Part shown: one piece after another, positions 1 to 8,656 of the stretch | How the letters are laid out: every line of letters begins with the position of its first letter | How positions within the stretch are numbered: position 1 is the first letter of the stretch | Assembly: GCA_026192395.1 (NCBI GenBank) | Contig: WACF01000001.1 | Location: 3,532,309-3,596,308, forward strand | Source of the DNA: Proteobacteria bacterium 005FR1 | GTDB lineage: Bacteria > Pseudomonadota > Gammaproteobacteria > Pseudomonadales > Cellvibrionaceae | Direction of reading: 5' to 3' | DNA length: 64,000 bases | Position numbers and translations under genes: made by a program | Notes under the pieces: model-generated | Databases searched by the model: none | What the model saw: only the letters and a program-made list of their open reading frames with translations | What the model was told of the DNA's origin: nothing

Positions 1-358
1 AGCCTTTTTCTGGCCCTTCAAGAACTGGTTGATTGGAATCGGCGGAATCCCCGTTGACCGCTCCCAGCCGATGCGCATTGCGACGCAGATCACCAAGCAG
101 TACCGCGAGCAGGACAAGCTCTGGATCGTGATAACACCCGAAGGCACACGAAAGAAAGTGCACAAGTACAAAACCGGTTTTCTGCGGATCGCGCACTCCG
201 CCGAGGTGCCGGTTATCGTGGTGGGTTTGGATTATCAGCGCAAAGCGATTGTCTTCTCCAAGGTGGTGCAGCCGACGGGTAATCACGAACAGGATGCGGA
301 CCAGCTCTATCACCACTGTCGCGACAACTTCATCGGCAAGAATCCGCAGAACCAGTGA
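1..358 (+). CDS. 1-acyl-sn-glycerol-3-phosphate acyltransferase-like protein (PlsC family), 5' end missing
   Basis: The window opens inside this gene; the reading frame runs from base 2 to the stop at 356-358. The visible C-terminal part of about 118 residues starts with FWPFKNWLIGIGGIPVDRS and contains EGTR, which fits the LPLAT/PlsC motif that binds the glycerol phosphate of the acceptor, but the upstream HX4D catalytic motif lies outside the window. PlsC-type enzymes acylate lysophosphatidate or related lysolipids at the inner membrane. The short C-terminus and the IVITPEGTRKK form resemble the small acyltransferases of about 190-200 residues rather than full PlsC, so the exact acceptor is uncertain. 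Confidence 0.75.
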   Translation, partial: AFFWPFKNWLIGIGGIPVDRSQPMRIATQITKQYREQDKLWIVITPEGTRKKVHKYKTGFLRIAHSAEVPVIVVGLDYQRKAIVFSKVVQPTGNHEQDADQLYHHCRDNFIGKNPQNQ

Positions 359-598
359 TTGCCAAATTCGGATTCGTAATAAGGCAGCCGGTGTGACGCC
401 GACCTGGCTCATGTTTCGGGCTTAGAATGTTAAGTGGGTGCAAACGCGCTTGCGCCCGGCGGGTCACTTGGCGATGATAAGCGCGAACGAGACCGCCGGC
501 GATTCGCACGCGCGGCTGCCAGTCGCCCGAGGGGCTTCAGACCAGGGGCATTTGGCCTTCGGGGAGTGGGGCAGGCTGGGCTGGGGCAGGAGAATAAA

Positions 599-1159
599 AT
601 GGAGCTCGCCACACAAAACAAAGACCTCGTTTGGGATCTCGACGCTTTCAAACAGCGTCAGCAGGCCATCGAGTTCGTCATGGGCTTTGAAAACAGGCTT
701 TGCGTTTACTCGGGGTCTGTGGGGCAGCTCTATACCAACTACAACCTGTTTTTTCCGAAAGAGGAAAACCGGAAGCTGGTCGTGTTGCCCAACCCCTACG
801 CGCATCACGATACCTACCATGGAATTCCCGAGTCCGCCCTGGTCGCGACCGGCCTGAATATCGTCCCGGGACAGACCTTCGGCAAAGACGGGACTTTCCT
901 GACCATCCCATTCAAGAGCGGTAAAACCGCTTACCGACCAGTTCCGCTTCAGGTGGGCCTGCGAGTTGTGAATCAGCACCGCCCTGCCGACAAGCCTTTG
1001 CTGCCCATCCTTATGAAGGGCGATTTGCGGGAGCTGAATTCCACCACCCCCTGTCTCCATCTTCACTCCATCAATCTGGATCGGCTCGAGGGGCTCTCGA
1101 CCCTTGAACGCCAGAGCATTCGGCGGGTGATAACGGAGCGGATGGCGAAAATCAAGTAG
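599..1159 (+). CDS. conserved hypothetical protein, 186 aa
   Basis: I do not recognise the family. I chose the ATG at 599 because AGGAG sits at 589-593 with good spacing. The frame is open further upstream to 434, but that part is Arg/Ala/Gly-rich, as expected for non-coding high-GC sequence. The protein is soluble: no signal peptide or membrane segment is visible. It starts with MELATQNKDLVWDLDAFKQR and has mixed alpha/beta character with several HH and Pro-containing turns (PNPYAHHDTYHGIPESALV). It stands alone between the acyltransferase gene and a strong terminator at 1203-1235. No function is proposed. Confidence 0.7.
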   Translation: MELATQNKDLVWDLDAFKQRQQAIEFVMGFENRLCVYSGSVGQLYTNYNLFFPKEENRKLVVLPNPYAHHDTYHGIPESALVATGLNIVPGQTFGKDGTFLTIPFKSGKTAYRPVPLQVGLRVVNQHRPADKPLLPILMKGDLRELNSTTPCLHLHSINLDRLEGLSTLERQSIRRVITERMAKIK

Positions 1160-1202
1160 GCGTTTCACGACGCAAAACCACCGCATCGCTTCCGTGAGGA
1201 CG

Positions 1203-1235
1203 AAAAAAAAGCCGCGATGATGAGCGGCTTTTTTT
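1203..1235. terminator. bidirectional rho-independent terminator
   Basis: An A8 run, a stem AAGCCGC (1209-1215) / GCGGCTT (1224-1230) and a T7 run follow one another, so the structure works on both strands. It separates the convergent genes ending at 1159 and 1252. Confidence 0.9.
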
Positions 1236-1251
1236 GGGGTCTCAGTTCCTG

Positions 1252-2502
1252 CTATTGCAGCACAAAGGTGACCGGTATGCCGAAGGCGAAGCTCTCTCCC
1301 ACGATGCCGTCCGGCACCTTGGGGAAGGGACTGGCACGCTCCACGCTGGCCATGGCTTCCTTGTTCAACAGACTGTGACGTGACTCTTCGACGATCTGAA
1401 CATTCTGCAAATCTCCGCCACGCCCAACGGTGACTGCCAGTCGGATGCTGCCCTGCTGTCCGCGTTCCTGCGCTCGGCGGGGGTAGCGCATACTTTGCAG
1501 GGTCTGGCGCATCACGTCGGAAATGTAGCGCTGACGCAGGAGCAGGCTCTCGGCAGTCACCATCACTTCTTCGGCTTCCTCATCTTCCTCTTCCGGCGCG
1601 GCAGGCGCAGGTTTGGCAGGAGACTTGGCGACCTGACTGGCTGACGCCGTTGCGGGCTCCTTAGGCTGCGCGGGCGGCTGGGCCGGCTTCGGCGGCGCGC
1701 TGACTACCTTCCTCTGCTCTGTATCGGTGGTCGAAGGTGCTGCTTCCGCGGTCACTTGAGGCGATTCTCGGGGTTGCGGCGTGGCGTCGACTGTCGGTCG
1801 GGGACCACTCACCGGCGGCGGCGCGATGGCCACATCCGGCTTCGGCGGCTGAATGCCTGAGCCTCCTGCCACCTGCGGTTGTGGCGGCTCGGGGGCCACC
1901 CAGGTGGATACGGCCTGGATTCTCGCCTCGCTGGGCTCTATGGCGGCAAAGCGGGTCGAGAGCCCCGGGTCTACGTCTCCGTCGGCCAACAACGCGTCTT
2001 TGAATTCCGAGGACAATGGGATGCTGCCAATCCAGGTGCGCAGCAGCATCGGGAAGAAGTCGTCCGAGCGAATCGAGCCCAGCTTGACGCCGTTCAGGGT
2101 CACGGTAGTGCCGTTTCCGGGACTCGCTGCAAAGGCGAGAACGTCTCCCGCCCTCAAGCGCTTGCGAACCATGTTGTTCAGGCGAGCCAGGTTTTCAGCC
2201 TGTGCTTCCAGGGAACTGGCTGGGTTATTGATGGCCATCCCCTCGATCCACATGCTGTTTACGCTGCGCGCGGACAGTGAATCCGCCGTGACCCGAATTT
2301 CCATCCGGCGCTCGCCAGAGCTGCTTAGCATCTCTTGCGCGTCTGTGGTGAGGTTGTCAGAGTACAGCGCGGCAATAAAACGTTCTTTCCCGAACTCGGT
2401 ACTGACCGCCAACCCGTTGAGCAGGGGCTCGGCGTGCAATCGCCCGGTTGTGAGTGACAAGCAGAAGCAAATGGTAATTGGGATGAGTCGTTTCCATTTC
2501 AT
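1252..2502 (-). CDS. secreted protein with chalcone isomerase-like domain and TonB C-terminal domain, 416 aa
   Basis: The ATG at 2502 gives a clean signal peptide (MKWKRLIPITICFCLSLTTG, cleavage near LHA). An ATG at 2529 would add nine residues and cannot be excluded; neither has a good Shine-Dalgarno. Residues about 25-190 look like the bacterial chalcone isomerase-like fold, with an NG-x-x-LGSI-x-x-DDFF segment followed by WIGSIPLSSEFKDALLA. Then comes a Pro/Ala/Glu-rich linker of about 130 residues and a C-terminal domain (YPRRAQERGQQGSIRLAVTV onward) of the TonB_C type, usually seen at the periplasmic end of energy transducers. Unlike TonB, there is no obvious retained N-terminal membrane anchor and no ExbB/ExbD gene nearby. 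A role in binding an outer-membrane or peptidoglycan partner is inference. Confidence 0.75.
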   Translation of the reverse strand: MKWKRLIPITICFCLSLTTGRLHAEPLLNGLAVSTEFGKERFIAALYSDNLTTDAQEMLSSSGERRMEIRVTADSLSARSVNSMWIEGMAINNPASSLEAQAENLARLNNMVRKRLRAGDVLAFAASPGNGTTVTLNGVKLGSIRSDDFFPMLLRTWIGSIPLSSEFKDALLADGDVDPGLSTRFAAIEPSEARIQAVSTWVAPEPPQPQVAGGSGIQPPKPDVAIAPPPVSGPRPTVDATPQPRESPQVTAEAAPSTTDTEQRKVVSAPPKPAQPPAQPKEPATASASQVAKSPAKPAPAAPEEEDEEAEEVMVTAESLLLRQRYISDVMRQTLQSMRYPRRAQERGQQGSIRLAVTVGRGGDLQNVQIVEESRHSLLNKEAMASVERASPFPKVPDGIVGESFAFGIPVTFVLQ

Positions 2503-2931
2503 AGTGAAATTCGCTCTATTTTTATTCATGTAGCTTGCGGCCAGGTGCTGCGAAGCAGGAGCTGCGGAGCCGTACGTGCTCGTTCTCCCTTTATATAGTT
2601 CAATTGCGTAGTTCAGTGAATTGGGTGACACCCGGCCGACCCCGGTGCGGCTTAATGATGCCCATAAGCCCCGGGGCTTTGCAAGTCATTGTCCGTCAAA
2701 GGGTTTCTAAGTCCCACATTGGGTAAGGCCAGCCATCAAACGGAATAAATGATTGGGTTTTCGCCACTCAAGGTTATTAACAACCCAATCAGGAACGCGA
2801 ATCGGGACACGGAAGTGGCAGTTGGTGAGAAGGTTCGCAGTTATTGCGGCTCGTTATTGATTAAGCTCCCCTTCTGACCGCAGTTTTTCTGGCAAGCTGT
2901 CTTTGGATGACGTGATCTCTTTGGGAGTCGT
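2503..2931. promoter_or_regulatory. divergent intergenic region with four ATTGGGT copies
   Basis: This 429-base spacer must hold the promoters of the leftward TonB-C gene and the rightward cNMP-binding gene. ATTGGGT occurs at 2620-2626, 2718-2724 and 2752-2758, and inverted at 2783-2789. The last two sit inside a perfect 10-bp inverted repeat (2750-2759 / 2782-2791). No gene is seen here. Confidence 0.45.
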
Positions 2932-3624
2932 ATGGAAATTAAACAGATTAGCCAGTTCCCGCGCGCAACCGTCGAGCAGCTGCTCGCCGCCATTCCTTTT
3001 TACAAGACCGTAAAGCAACAGGACCTGTGGCAGTTCGAGGTGCTCCTGCAGCATTCGCGTGTCGTTAACTTCGCACCGGGCGAATTGGTACTTAAGTGCG
3101 GGGAAGTGGACACCTGGTTGTACTTTCTCGTCAAAGGCCAGCTTGCCGTGTTCGTGGGCGAGGACATCGCCGACGCCGAAGCGATCAATTACATCACCCC
3201 CGGCGAAGTGTTCGGCGACCTGGCGATGCTTGTGGGAGATCAGCGGACGGCCACTCTGGTGGCCGACAGCAACTGTCGTCAGATCATGGCATTCGCCACC
3301 GACTTTCGGGTGTTTGGCGAGTTGGATGACTTCCGAACCATCAAGCTGGCGACCAAGCTCATCTACTATCGCAACACCGTGCACAATTTGCGATGGAAAC
3401 TCGAAGTCTACCGAATGAAATATCCAGGCTATGAGCTCGCCAACGATCACCACAAGGTGAAGCTCTACAAAGGCAGGCCCGGTACGGCGGAAGAACTCCA
3501 TTCGCTCCACCAACAGGCTGTTCAGCTCGCCCGACTTCTGGTGAGCTGGAATCACCAATTCGGAATGCTCTCCTTTCCAACTGGCACTGCGCCCAACCCT
3601 CAACTGCTCGCCAGCGTCGAATAA
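2932..3624 (+). CDS. cyclic nucleotide-binding domain protein without a DNA-binding domain, 230 aa
   Basis: Residues about 20-140 form a cNMP-binding beta-barrel. The phosphate-binding cassette reads PGEVFGDLAMLVGDQRTAT, close to the CRP/PKA consensus FGE-(L/I)AL-x-x-PRTAT but with Asp for the usual Glu that contacts the ribose. The rest is helical, with no helix-turn-helix like that of CRP, so this is probably a stand-alone ligand sensor or partner-binding protein rather than a transcription factor. The start ATG follows GGGAG at suitable distance. It is monocistronic and divergent from the TonB-C gene. Whether it binds cAMP, cGMP or neither cannot be decided from sequence. Confidence 0.8.
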   Translation: MEIKQISQFPRATVEQLLAAIPFYKTVKQQDLWQFEVLLQHSRVVNFAPGELVLKCGEVDTWLYFLVKGQLAVFVGEDIADAEAINYITPGEVFGDLAMLVGDQRTATLVADSNCRQIMAFATDFRVFGELDDFRTIKLATKLIYYRNTVHNLRWKLEVYRMKYPGYELANDHHKVKLYKGRPGTAEELHSLHQQAVQLARLLVSWNHQFGMLSFPTGTAPNPQLLASVE

Positions 3625-3989
3625 ACCGCTAATCTGAAAATGACCTTGCAGCCATTACGTCATTGTGGTTGTGGCCTGGGAGGGTCATCTTTAGAATAGC
3701 GCCGTCCCAGGGAAGCGGCCGCAGTATTCACCCGGACGGTATCCGGTTATCGGTGCTTTTGGACCGGCGAAGGTTTGTCGATCATTTCAATCTTTTGACT
3801 GATTTGCGGTGCCGTTTCGTTGGCGGCACGCGGATGTCGCCTGTCTAGTTTTTACACTAATTAACTTGTACGTCCGACCAGGCCCCCCACATAGTAATTT
3901 CTCTTTCCTGAGTTCACCCATTGCGCACGAAAGTCGCGTCTCTGCGCGGTCTGTTCCCGCGCGGTTCACTCATCTGATATCGAGCAATC
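3625..3989. other. intergenic region upstream of the RND efflux genes
   Basis: 365 bases with no convincing gene. It should hold the promoter of the efflux pair at 3990. The part from about 3770 to 3900 is AT-richer than its surroundings. I see no operator I can name and no strong terminator for the upstream gene. Confidence 0.5.
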
Positions 3990-5147
3990 ATGACTTCACT
4001 GAAAGAAATTTGGGCTAACAAGAATTACCGTACCTCGGGCGTCATTGCTCTCGCCCTCGTGATCTGGCTGGCGTCCGGTCTGCTTGACGAATCGGAAGAA
4101 GAGGCCGCACAAATGGGCGAAACCGTGGCGCAAGCCGATGAAAACGCGGGCGCTCTCACCACCGTTCGCGGTCGCTACATTTACGCTCAGCCTTACCCCC
4201 TCACGGTGGCGGTGACTGCGCAAACCGAAGCCAATCGTCTCGTCGATTTGCGAGCTGAGCTGGCCGGGCAGGTCGAATCGCTGCCAGTGAAAGAAGGAGC
4301 GCGGGTCGAAACGGGTGATGTGATTTGCCGACTCGCGGTCGAAGATCGTGAGCAGCGTCTGGTAGAGGCAGAAGCGGCGGTGGAGCAGGCGCAAATCGAT
4401 TACGACGGCGCGCAGCGATTGGAAACCGGTGGGTTTCAGTCCAAGACGGCGATCGCCAACGCGAAGGCTCGGCTTGAAGCTGCCAAAGCCAACCTGCTGC
4501 GTCGCAAGATCGACCTCGAAAAAACCCAGATCCGCGCACCCTTCGCCGGCATTGTTGAGCAGCGCCCGGTGGAGATCGGCGATCTAATGAGACCTGGCGA
4601 CACCTGCGCGACCATCATCGATTTGGATCCGCTGGTGGTTAGCGCCGAAGCGTCCGAAGCAGAGGTGGTTCGTATCAGCGAAGGTGAACCCGCCCGCATG
4701 CGCTTCGCCACTGGCGAGCAAGCCAAAGGCGAGGTGACTTACATCTCCCGACGCGCCAACGAAAACACCCGGACCTTCAGGGTGGAAGTGGCTGTGAACA
4801 ATCCCGATATGCGTTTGCTCAGCGGTATTACCGCCGACATGAACATCGAAGTCGGTGTTGTGCCGGCCCATCTGGTTCCATCGTCCCTGCTCATTCTGGA
4901 CGAACGAGGCGAGCTGGGACTGCGCGTGCTCAACGACGAAAAACGAGTGGAAATGTACAACGTCGAACTTGTCGGCGACGCTGGGGACGGCGTCTGGGTC
5001 ACCGGTCTGCCTGAGTCCACGCTTTTGATCACTGTGGGCCACCAGTACGTCGGCGTTGGCGAACAGGTTGCGGTCAGCCTCGAGGACAAAAGCCGGTCCA
5101 CTCACGGGATCGGGGAAAACGCAGCAGCCATGAGAGCGACGAAATGA
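3990..5147 (+). CDS. RND efflux periplasmic adaptor (membrane fusion protein), 385 aa
   Basis: The protein begins with a short cytoplasmic tail and one membrane anchor (residues about 15-31, SGVIALALVIWLASGLL). After it come the split biotinyl-lipoyl halves (about 85-115 and 178-210, with APFAGIVEQRPVEIGDLMRPG), an alpha-helical hairpin (about 118-175) that docks onto an outer-membrane channel, and beta-barrel and membrane-proximal domains to the C-terminus. This is the HlyD/AcrA-type adaptor that bridges an RND pump and a TolC-like channel. Its stop overlaps the start of the pump gene by four bases (ATGA), so the two are translationally coupled. No outer-membrane factor gene is adjacent, so a shared TolC is likely (inference). 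Confidence 0.9.
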   Translation: MTSLKEIWANKNYRTSGVIALALVIWLASGLLDESEEEAAQMGETVAQADENAGALTTVRGRYIYAQPYPLTVAVTAQTEANRLVDLRAELAGQVESLPVKEGARVETGDVICRLAVEDREQRLVEAEAAVEQAQIDYDGAQRLETGGFQSKTAIANAKARLEAAKANLLRRKIDLEKTQIRAPFAGIVEQRPVEIGDLMRPGDTCATIIDLDPLVVSAEASEAEVVRISEGEPARMRFATGEQAKGEVTYISRRANENTRTFRVEVAVNNPDMRLLSGITADMNIEVGVVPAHLVPSSLLILDERGELGLRVLNDEKRVEMYNVELVGDAGDGVWVTGLPESTLLITVGHQYVGVGEQVAVSLEDKSRSTHGIGENAAAMRATK

Positions 5148-8100
5148 GTTTTCTCGACAATGCGGTCTCCCATTACCGCAGTACCCTGAGCATCCTGTTT
5201 CTCATCGTCATCGCCGGACTTGCGTCCCGCGCCTCGATGACGACCGAAGCCAATCCGGCCGTGTCCGTGCCGATGATCATGGTGCAGGTATTCCACGACG
5301 GTATTTCGCCGCAAGATGGTGCGCGAATGATCGTGAAGCCGCTGGAGAAAGAATTGCGGGCGCTGGACGATCTCGATCAGGTGACTGCCACCACGCGAGA
5401 GTCCCTGGCCACGGTGATGGTGAGGTTCGAAGCCCAGGCGGATCTCGACAAAGCTATGGAAGATGTGCGCGCGGCGGTCAACCGGGCCAAAGCCGAATTG
5501 CCTCAGGAGTCGGAAGAGCCGGTCATCATGGAACTCTCGGCCACCGGTTCTCTCGCTCTCGTGGTGACTATCGGGGGCGAGGGGGTGAATGAGCGCACCA
5601 TCTACGAAGTCGCCACTGATCTGCGGCGTAAGATCGATGCCATCAGCCTGGTCCTGTCCGCCGACATGGTAGGTCATCGGGAAGAGGTGGCGGAAGCGGT
5701 GGTCGATCCGATCCGCATGGAACAGTACGGCATCACCAGTGATGAACTGACCCGCGCAATCAGCGCCAATAACCGCCTAGTGCCGGCCGGGGAACTCGAG
5801 GCCGCCGGCGGACGTTTCTCGGTCAAGGTGCCGGGACTGGTCGAAACGGCCGAAGATCTTTTCAACCTGCCGCTGAAGTCCACCAGCACCGGAACGGTAC
5901 TGCTCCGGGATGTGGCGGATGTGCGACGCACGTTCAAGGATCCCAGCGGCTTCAACAGCGTCAACGGCGAGCCCGGCATCGCGATTCAGATCACCAAGCG
6001 CACCGAAGCCAACGATATCGAAGTGGTGAACGAGGTACGTGCGCTGGTGGAGTCCGAGCGCGATTCCTTCCCGCACGGCGTCGAGGTGGGCTACACGGCG
6101 GACATGTCCGAGTTTACTCTGGACATGGTGAGCGAAATGCAGGGCAACATTCTCACGGCCATGATGCTGGTGATGATCATTGTCGTTGGGGCGCTCGGAC
6201 TGCGCTCGGGCATCATTGTCGGCTTCGGCATTCCCTTCTCACTTCTGTTCTCGTTGATAGTCCTGTTCACCGTCGGCTTCTCCTTCAACATGATGGTGAT
6301 GTTCGGGATGCTGCTGGCGCTGGGTATGCTGATCGACGGCGCCATCGTGATCGCCGAATTCGCCGACCGGAAAATGGCGGAAGGTTTGAGTGCGCAGCAG
6401 GCCTATGCCATTGCCGTGCGGCGGATGTTCTGGCCGGTGGTGGCGTCCACCGCGACGACTCTGGCCGCCTTCCTCCCGATCATGTTTTGGCCCGGGGTGG
6501 CCGGTGAGTTCATGCGCTACCTACCGGTAACCGTGTTCGCGGTGCTGGCCGGGTCCTTGCTCTACGCTCTGCTTTTTGCTCCGGTGATCGGGTCCGTACT
6601 GCCCGCTTTCATGAATGGCTTGCGACGTCTGTTCCGGATGCCGGAGGCAGTTGCTGCCGAGGACCAGGCAGCCAAGCAGTATCTGAAGGACCTGGAAACC
6701 AGCAACATCGATGCGCTGCGAGGTTTTACCGGCACCTACGGACGCAGTCTGCGCTGGCTCATGGGCCGCGTGGGGCGAACGGCGCTGGCGGGCTTCGCAG
6801 TGCTGTTTGGCATATTCTTCCTGTACGGGAAGTTCAACGCGGGCGTGGACTTCTTCGGTGACTCCGAACCCAAGTACGCGAATGTGCATATCCGTGCCCA
6901 GGGCAACCTGTCGGTGCAAGAGATTCGTGAACTGGTGCAGGAAGTGGAGCAGATCATCCTGGATATTCCGGGCGTACTGGTCACCACTGCATCCAGCACC
7001 GGCACCAGCATCTTTGGCGGCGGCGGTGAGAGCATCAAGGATCAGGTGGGCCAGATCATGGTGGAGCTCGCCGACGCTGAAGATCTCGAAAGCGGCTCGG
7101 CCGTCAGCGTGATTTATGAGATTCGCGAGCGCACCAAAAACATTCCGGGCATCAAGGTGGGTGTGGACATTCCTGAAGGCGGACCGCCGGTTGGCCGTCC
7201 CGTGAACGTGCAGTTGGAATCGCACAATCGCGAGAAGCTGATTGCCGCTGCCCGCAAGCTGCAGGACTACATGGAGAGCAATATCCCCGGGCTGGTAGAC
7301 GTCGTCGACAGTTCGCCGCTGCCGGGAATCACTTGGGAAATGGAAGTCAACCGCACCCTGGCTGCCCAGATGGGCGCGAACATTTCCGAAGTGGGTCGCG
7401 CCGTTCAGCTGGTTACCAACGGCATCAAGCTCGGTGAGTATCGGCCCGATGATGCGGAAGATCCGGTGGATATCCGCATCCGTTTCGCGGAAGACTATCG
7501 CGGCATCACTGCACTGGATCGCCTGCGCATCAACACCAATCAGGGACCGGTGCCCATCAGCACCTTCGTCGAACGCGTGCCTCGCCCCAGCGTGGACAAG
7601 ATCGATCGCGTGGATGGCATCGAGGTCATGACCGTTAAAGCGGGTCTGGCGAAGGATGTGCTCGCCTCCGACATGGTCAGGGAGATCCAGGCCTATCTTG
7701 AAGCCAATCCGCTGGACCCGGAAATAAACGTGGTATTTCGCGGCAGCAATGAAGAACAACAGGACTCCCAGGCCTTTCTGATGGTGGCTATGCTGCTCGC
7801 CCTGTTCCTGATGTTTATTCTGCTGGTGACTCAGTTCAACAGCTTCTACCAGGCCTTGCTGATTCTGTCCGCGGTAATCATGTCCACGGCAGGTGTGTTG
7901 CTGGGACTGTTGATCTCCCAGTCCCCGTTCAGCACCATTTTGACCGGAACCGGCATCGTGGCGCTGGCGGGCATTGTGGTAAATAACAACATCGTGCTGA
8001 TCGATACCTACAACTTCATCCGGCAAGAGCAGCCCGATCTGCCCAGGACGCAGGTAGCGGTGATGGCCAGCGTGCAGCGTTTGCGACCGGTGTTCCTGAC

Positions 8101-8362
8101 TACCTTCACCACCATTCTCGGCCTGCTGCCAATGGCATTCGGACTGAGTCTGGATCTGATCGGCCGCAATGTCGCCCACGGCGGAGCCATTGCAACTCAG
8201 TGGGTGCCGTTGGCCAGCGCGATCGTCTACGGCTTAAGCTTCTCAACCCTGCTGACCTTGCTGCTGACCCCGGTGCTGCTGGTACTGCCGCATCGTATCA
8301 AGGAAGTAATTGCCGGATGGCGACAGAAGTTTTCAAAGCCCAAGACCGAACCCGCCACCTGA
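5144..8362 (+). CDS. RND family efflux permease, 1072 aa
   Basis: Length and layout match the hydrophobe/amphiphile exporter branch: one membrane helix near the N-terminus, a large periplasmic loop, helices 2-6 (from about residue 335), a second helix 7 and periplasmic loop, and a C-terminal block of helices from about 875. The helix 4 motif reads GMLIDGAIVIAEF, keeping one Asp where AcrB has two, so proton relay residues differ from the model pumps. Substrates cannot be predicted. It is coupled to the adaptor gene upstream. A hairpin without a clear T-run follows at 8380-8412. Confidence 0.9.
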   Translation: MSFLDNAVSHYRSTLSILFLIVIAGLASRASMTTEANPAVSVPMIMVQVFHDGISPQDGARMIVKPLEKELRALDDLDQVTATTRESLATVMVRFEAQADLDKAMEDVRAAVNRAKAELPQESEEPVIMELSATGSLALVVTIGGEGVNERTIYEVATDLRRKIDAISLVLSADMVGHREEVAEAVVDPIRMEQYGITSDELTRAISANNRLVPAGELEAAGGRFSVKVPGLVETAEDLFNLPLKSTSTGTVLLRDVADVRRTFKDPSGFNSVNGEPGIAIQITKRTEANDIEVVNEVRALVESERDSFPHGVEVGYTADMSEFTLDMVSEMQGNILTAMMLVMIIVVGALGLRSGIIVGFGIPFSLLFSLIVLFTVGFSFNMMVMFGMLLALGMLIDGAIVIAEFADRKMAEGLSAQQAYAIAVRRMFWPVVASTATTLAAFLPIMFWPGVAGEFMRYLPVTVFAVLAGSLLYALLFAPVIGSVLPAFMNGLRRLFRMPEAVAAEDQAAKQYLKDLETSNIDALRGFTGTYGRSLRWLMGRVGRTALAGFAVLFGIFFLYGKFNAGVDFFGDSEPKYANVHIRAQGNLSVQEIRELVQEVEQIILDIPGVLVTTASSTGTSIFGGGGESIKDQVGQIMVELADAEDLESGSAVSVIYEIRERTKNIPGIKVGVDIPEGGPPVGRPVNVQLESHNREKLIAAARKLQDYMESNIPGLVDVVDSSPLPGITWEMEVNRTLAAQMGANISEVGRAVQLVTNGIKLGEYRPDDAEDPVDIRIRFAEDYRGITALDRLRINTNQGPVPISTFVERVPRPSVDKIDRVDGIEVMTVKAGLAKDVLASDMVREIQAYLEANPLDPEINVVFRGSNEEQQDSQAFLMVAMLLALFLMFILLVTQFNSFYQALLILSAVIMSTAGVLLGLLISQSPFSTILTGTGIVALAGIVVNNNIVLIDTYNFIRQEQPDLPRTQVAVMASVQRLRPVFLTTFTTILGLLPMAFGLSLDLIGRNVAHGGAIATQWVPLASAIVYGLSFSTLLTLLLTPVLLVLPHRIKEVIAGWRQKFSKPKTEPAT

Positions 8363-8379
8363 TCCATCCCTGAAACGGT

Positions 8380-8412
8380 GAGCCCGGATTTCGTAGAGCG
8401 GGGTCCGGGCTC
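8380..8412 (+). terminator. weak hairpin after the RND operon
   Basis: GAGCCCGGA (8380-8388) pairs with TCCGGGCTC (8404-8412). There is no T-run after it, so termination would be weak or rho-assisted; the position just after the pump gene is the main support. Confidence 0.4.
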
Positions 8413-8620
8413 ACGACGTCTGTCCCTATTCGATTCACCCGATCAGATTATCTCCGCCAAAATCGCACGAAGCGATCGGCAGGAGTCGTGGTGCGGCCTG
8501 ATTATTCTCAAGCCCCGAGTGGATTCCAGAGCGAAGTTTGGCGACAGCGACACCACCCAGTCGCAAACCTACCGGCGTCGAATCTTTACGAGGATTGCGT
8601 TGGGTAGCAGGAGGGTATTC

Positions 8621-8644
8621 CGCAGCAGGCACTTGCCTGCTGCG
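8621..8644 (-). terminator. hairpin after the AlgP-like gene
   Basis: CGCAGCAGGCA and its complement form a near-perfect stem with a tiny loop, 12 bases beyond the leftward stop at 8657. The leftward strand has no good T-run, so it may act mainly as a 3' stability element. Confidence 0.5.
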
Positions 8645-8656
8645 GAGGGGAGTGCC

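Noticed and set aside
434-598. In-frame extension of the 599 gene back to 434.
   Set aside because: The extension is Arg/Ala/Gly-rich and the AGGAG at 589-593 clearly serves the ATG at 599.
2624-2638. A 15-base motif (GGTGACACCCGGCCG) nearly repeated at 25940-25954 upstream of another leftward operon.
   Set aside because: Fourteen of 15 bases match, but among about 6 kb of intergenic sequence such a pair is expected about once by chance, so it is not evidence of a shared regulator.
6521-8179. Long antisense open frame of 552 codons across the RND gene; similar long antisense frames at 18911-20713, 12381-13133 and 59055-60530.
   Set aside because: In high-GC DNA, antisense frames to strongly coding genes stay open by codon bias. 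These translate to His/Arg/Gly-rich sequence without domains, while the sense strand encodes recognised proteins.
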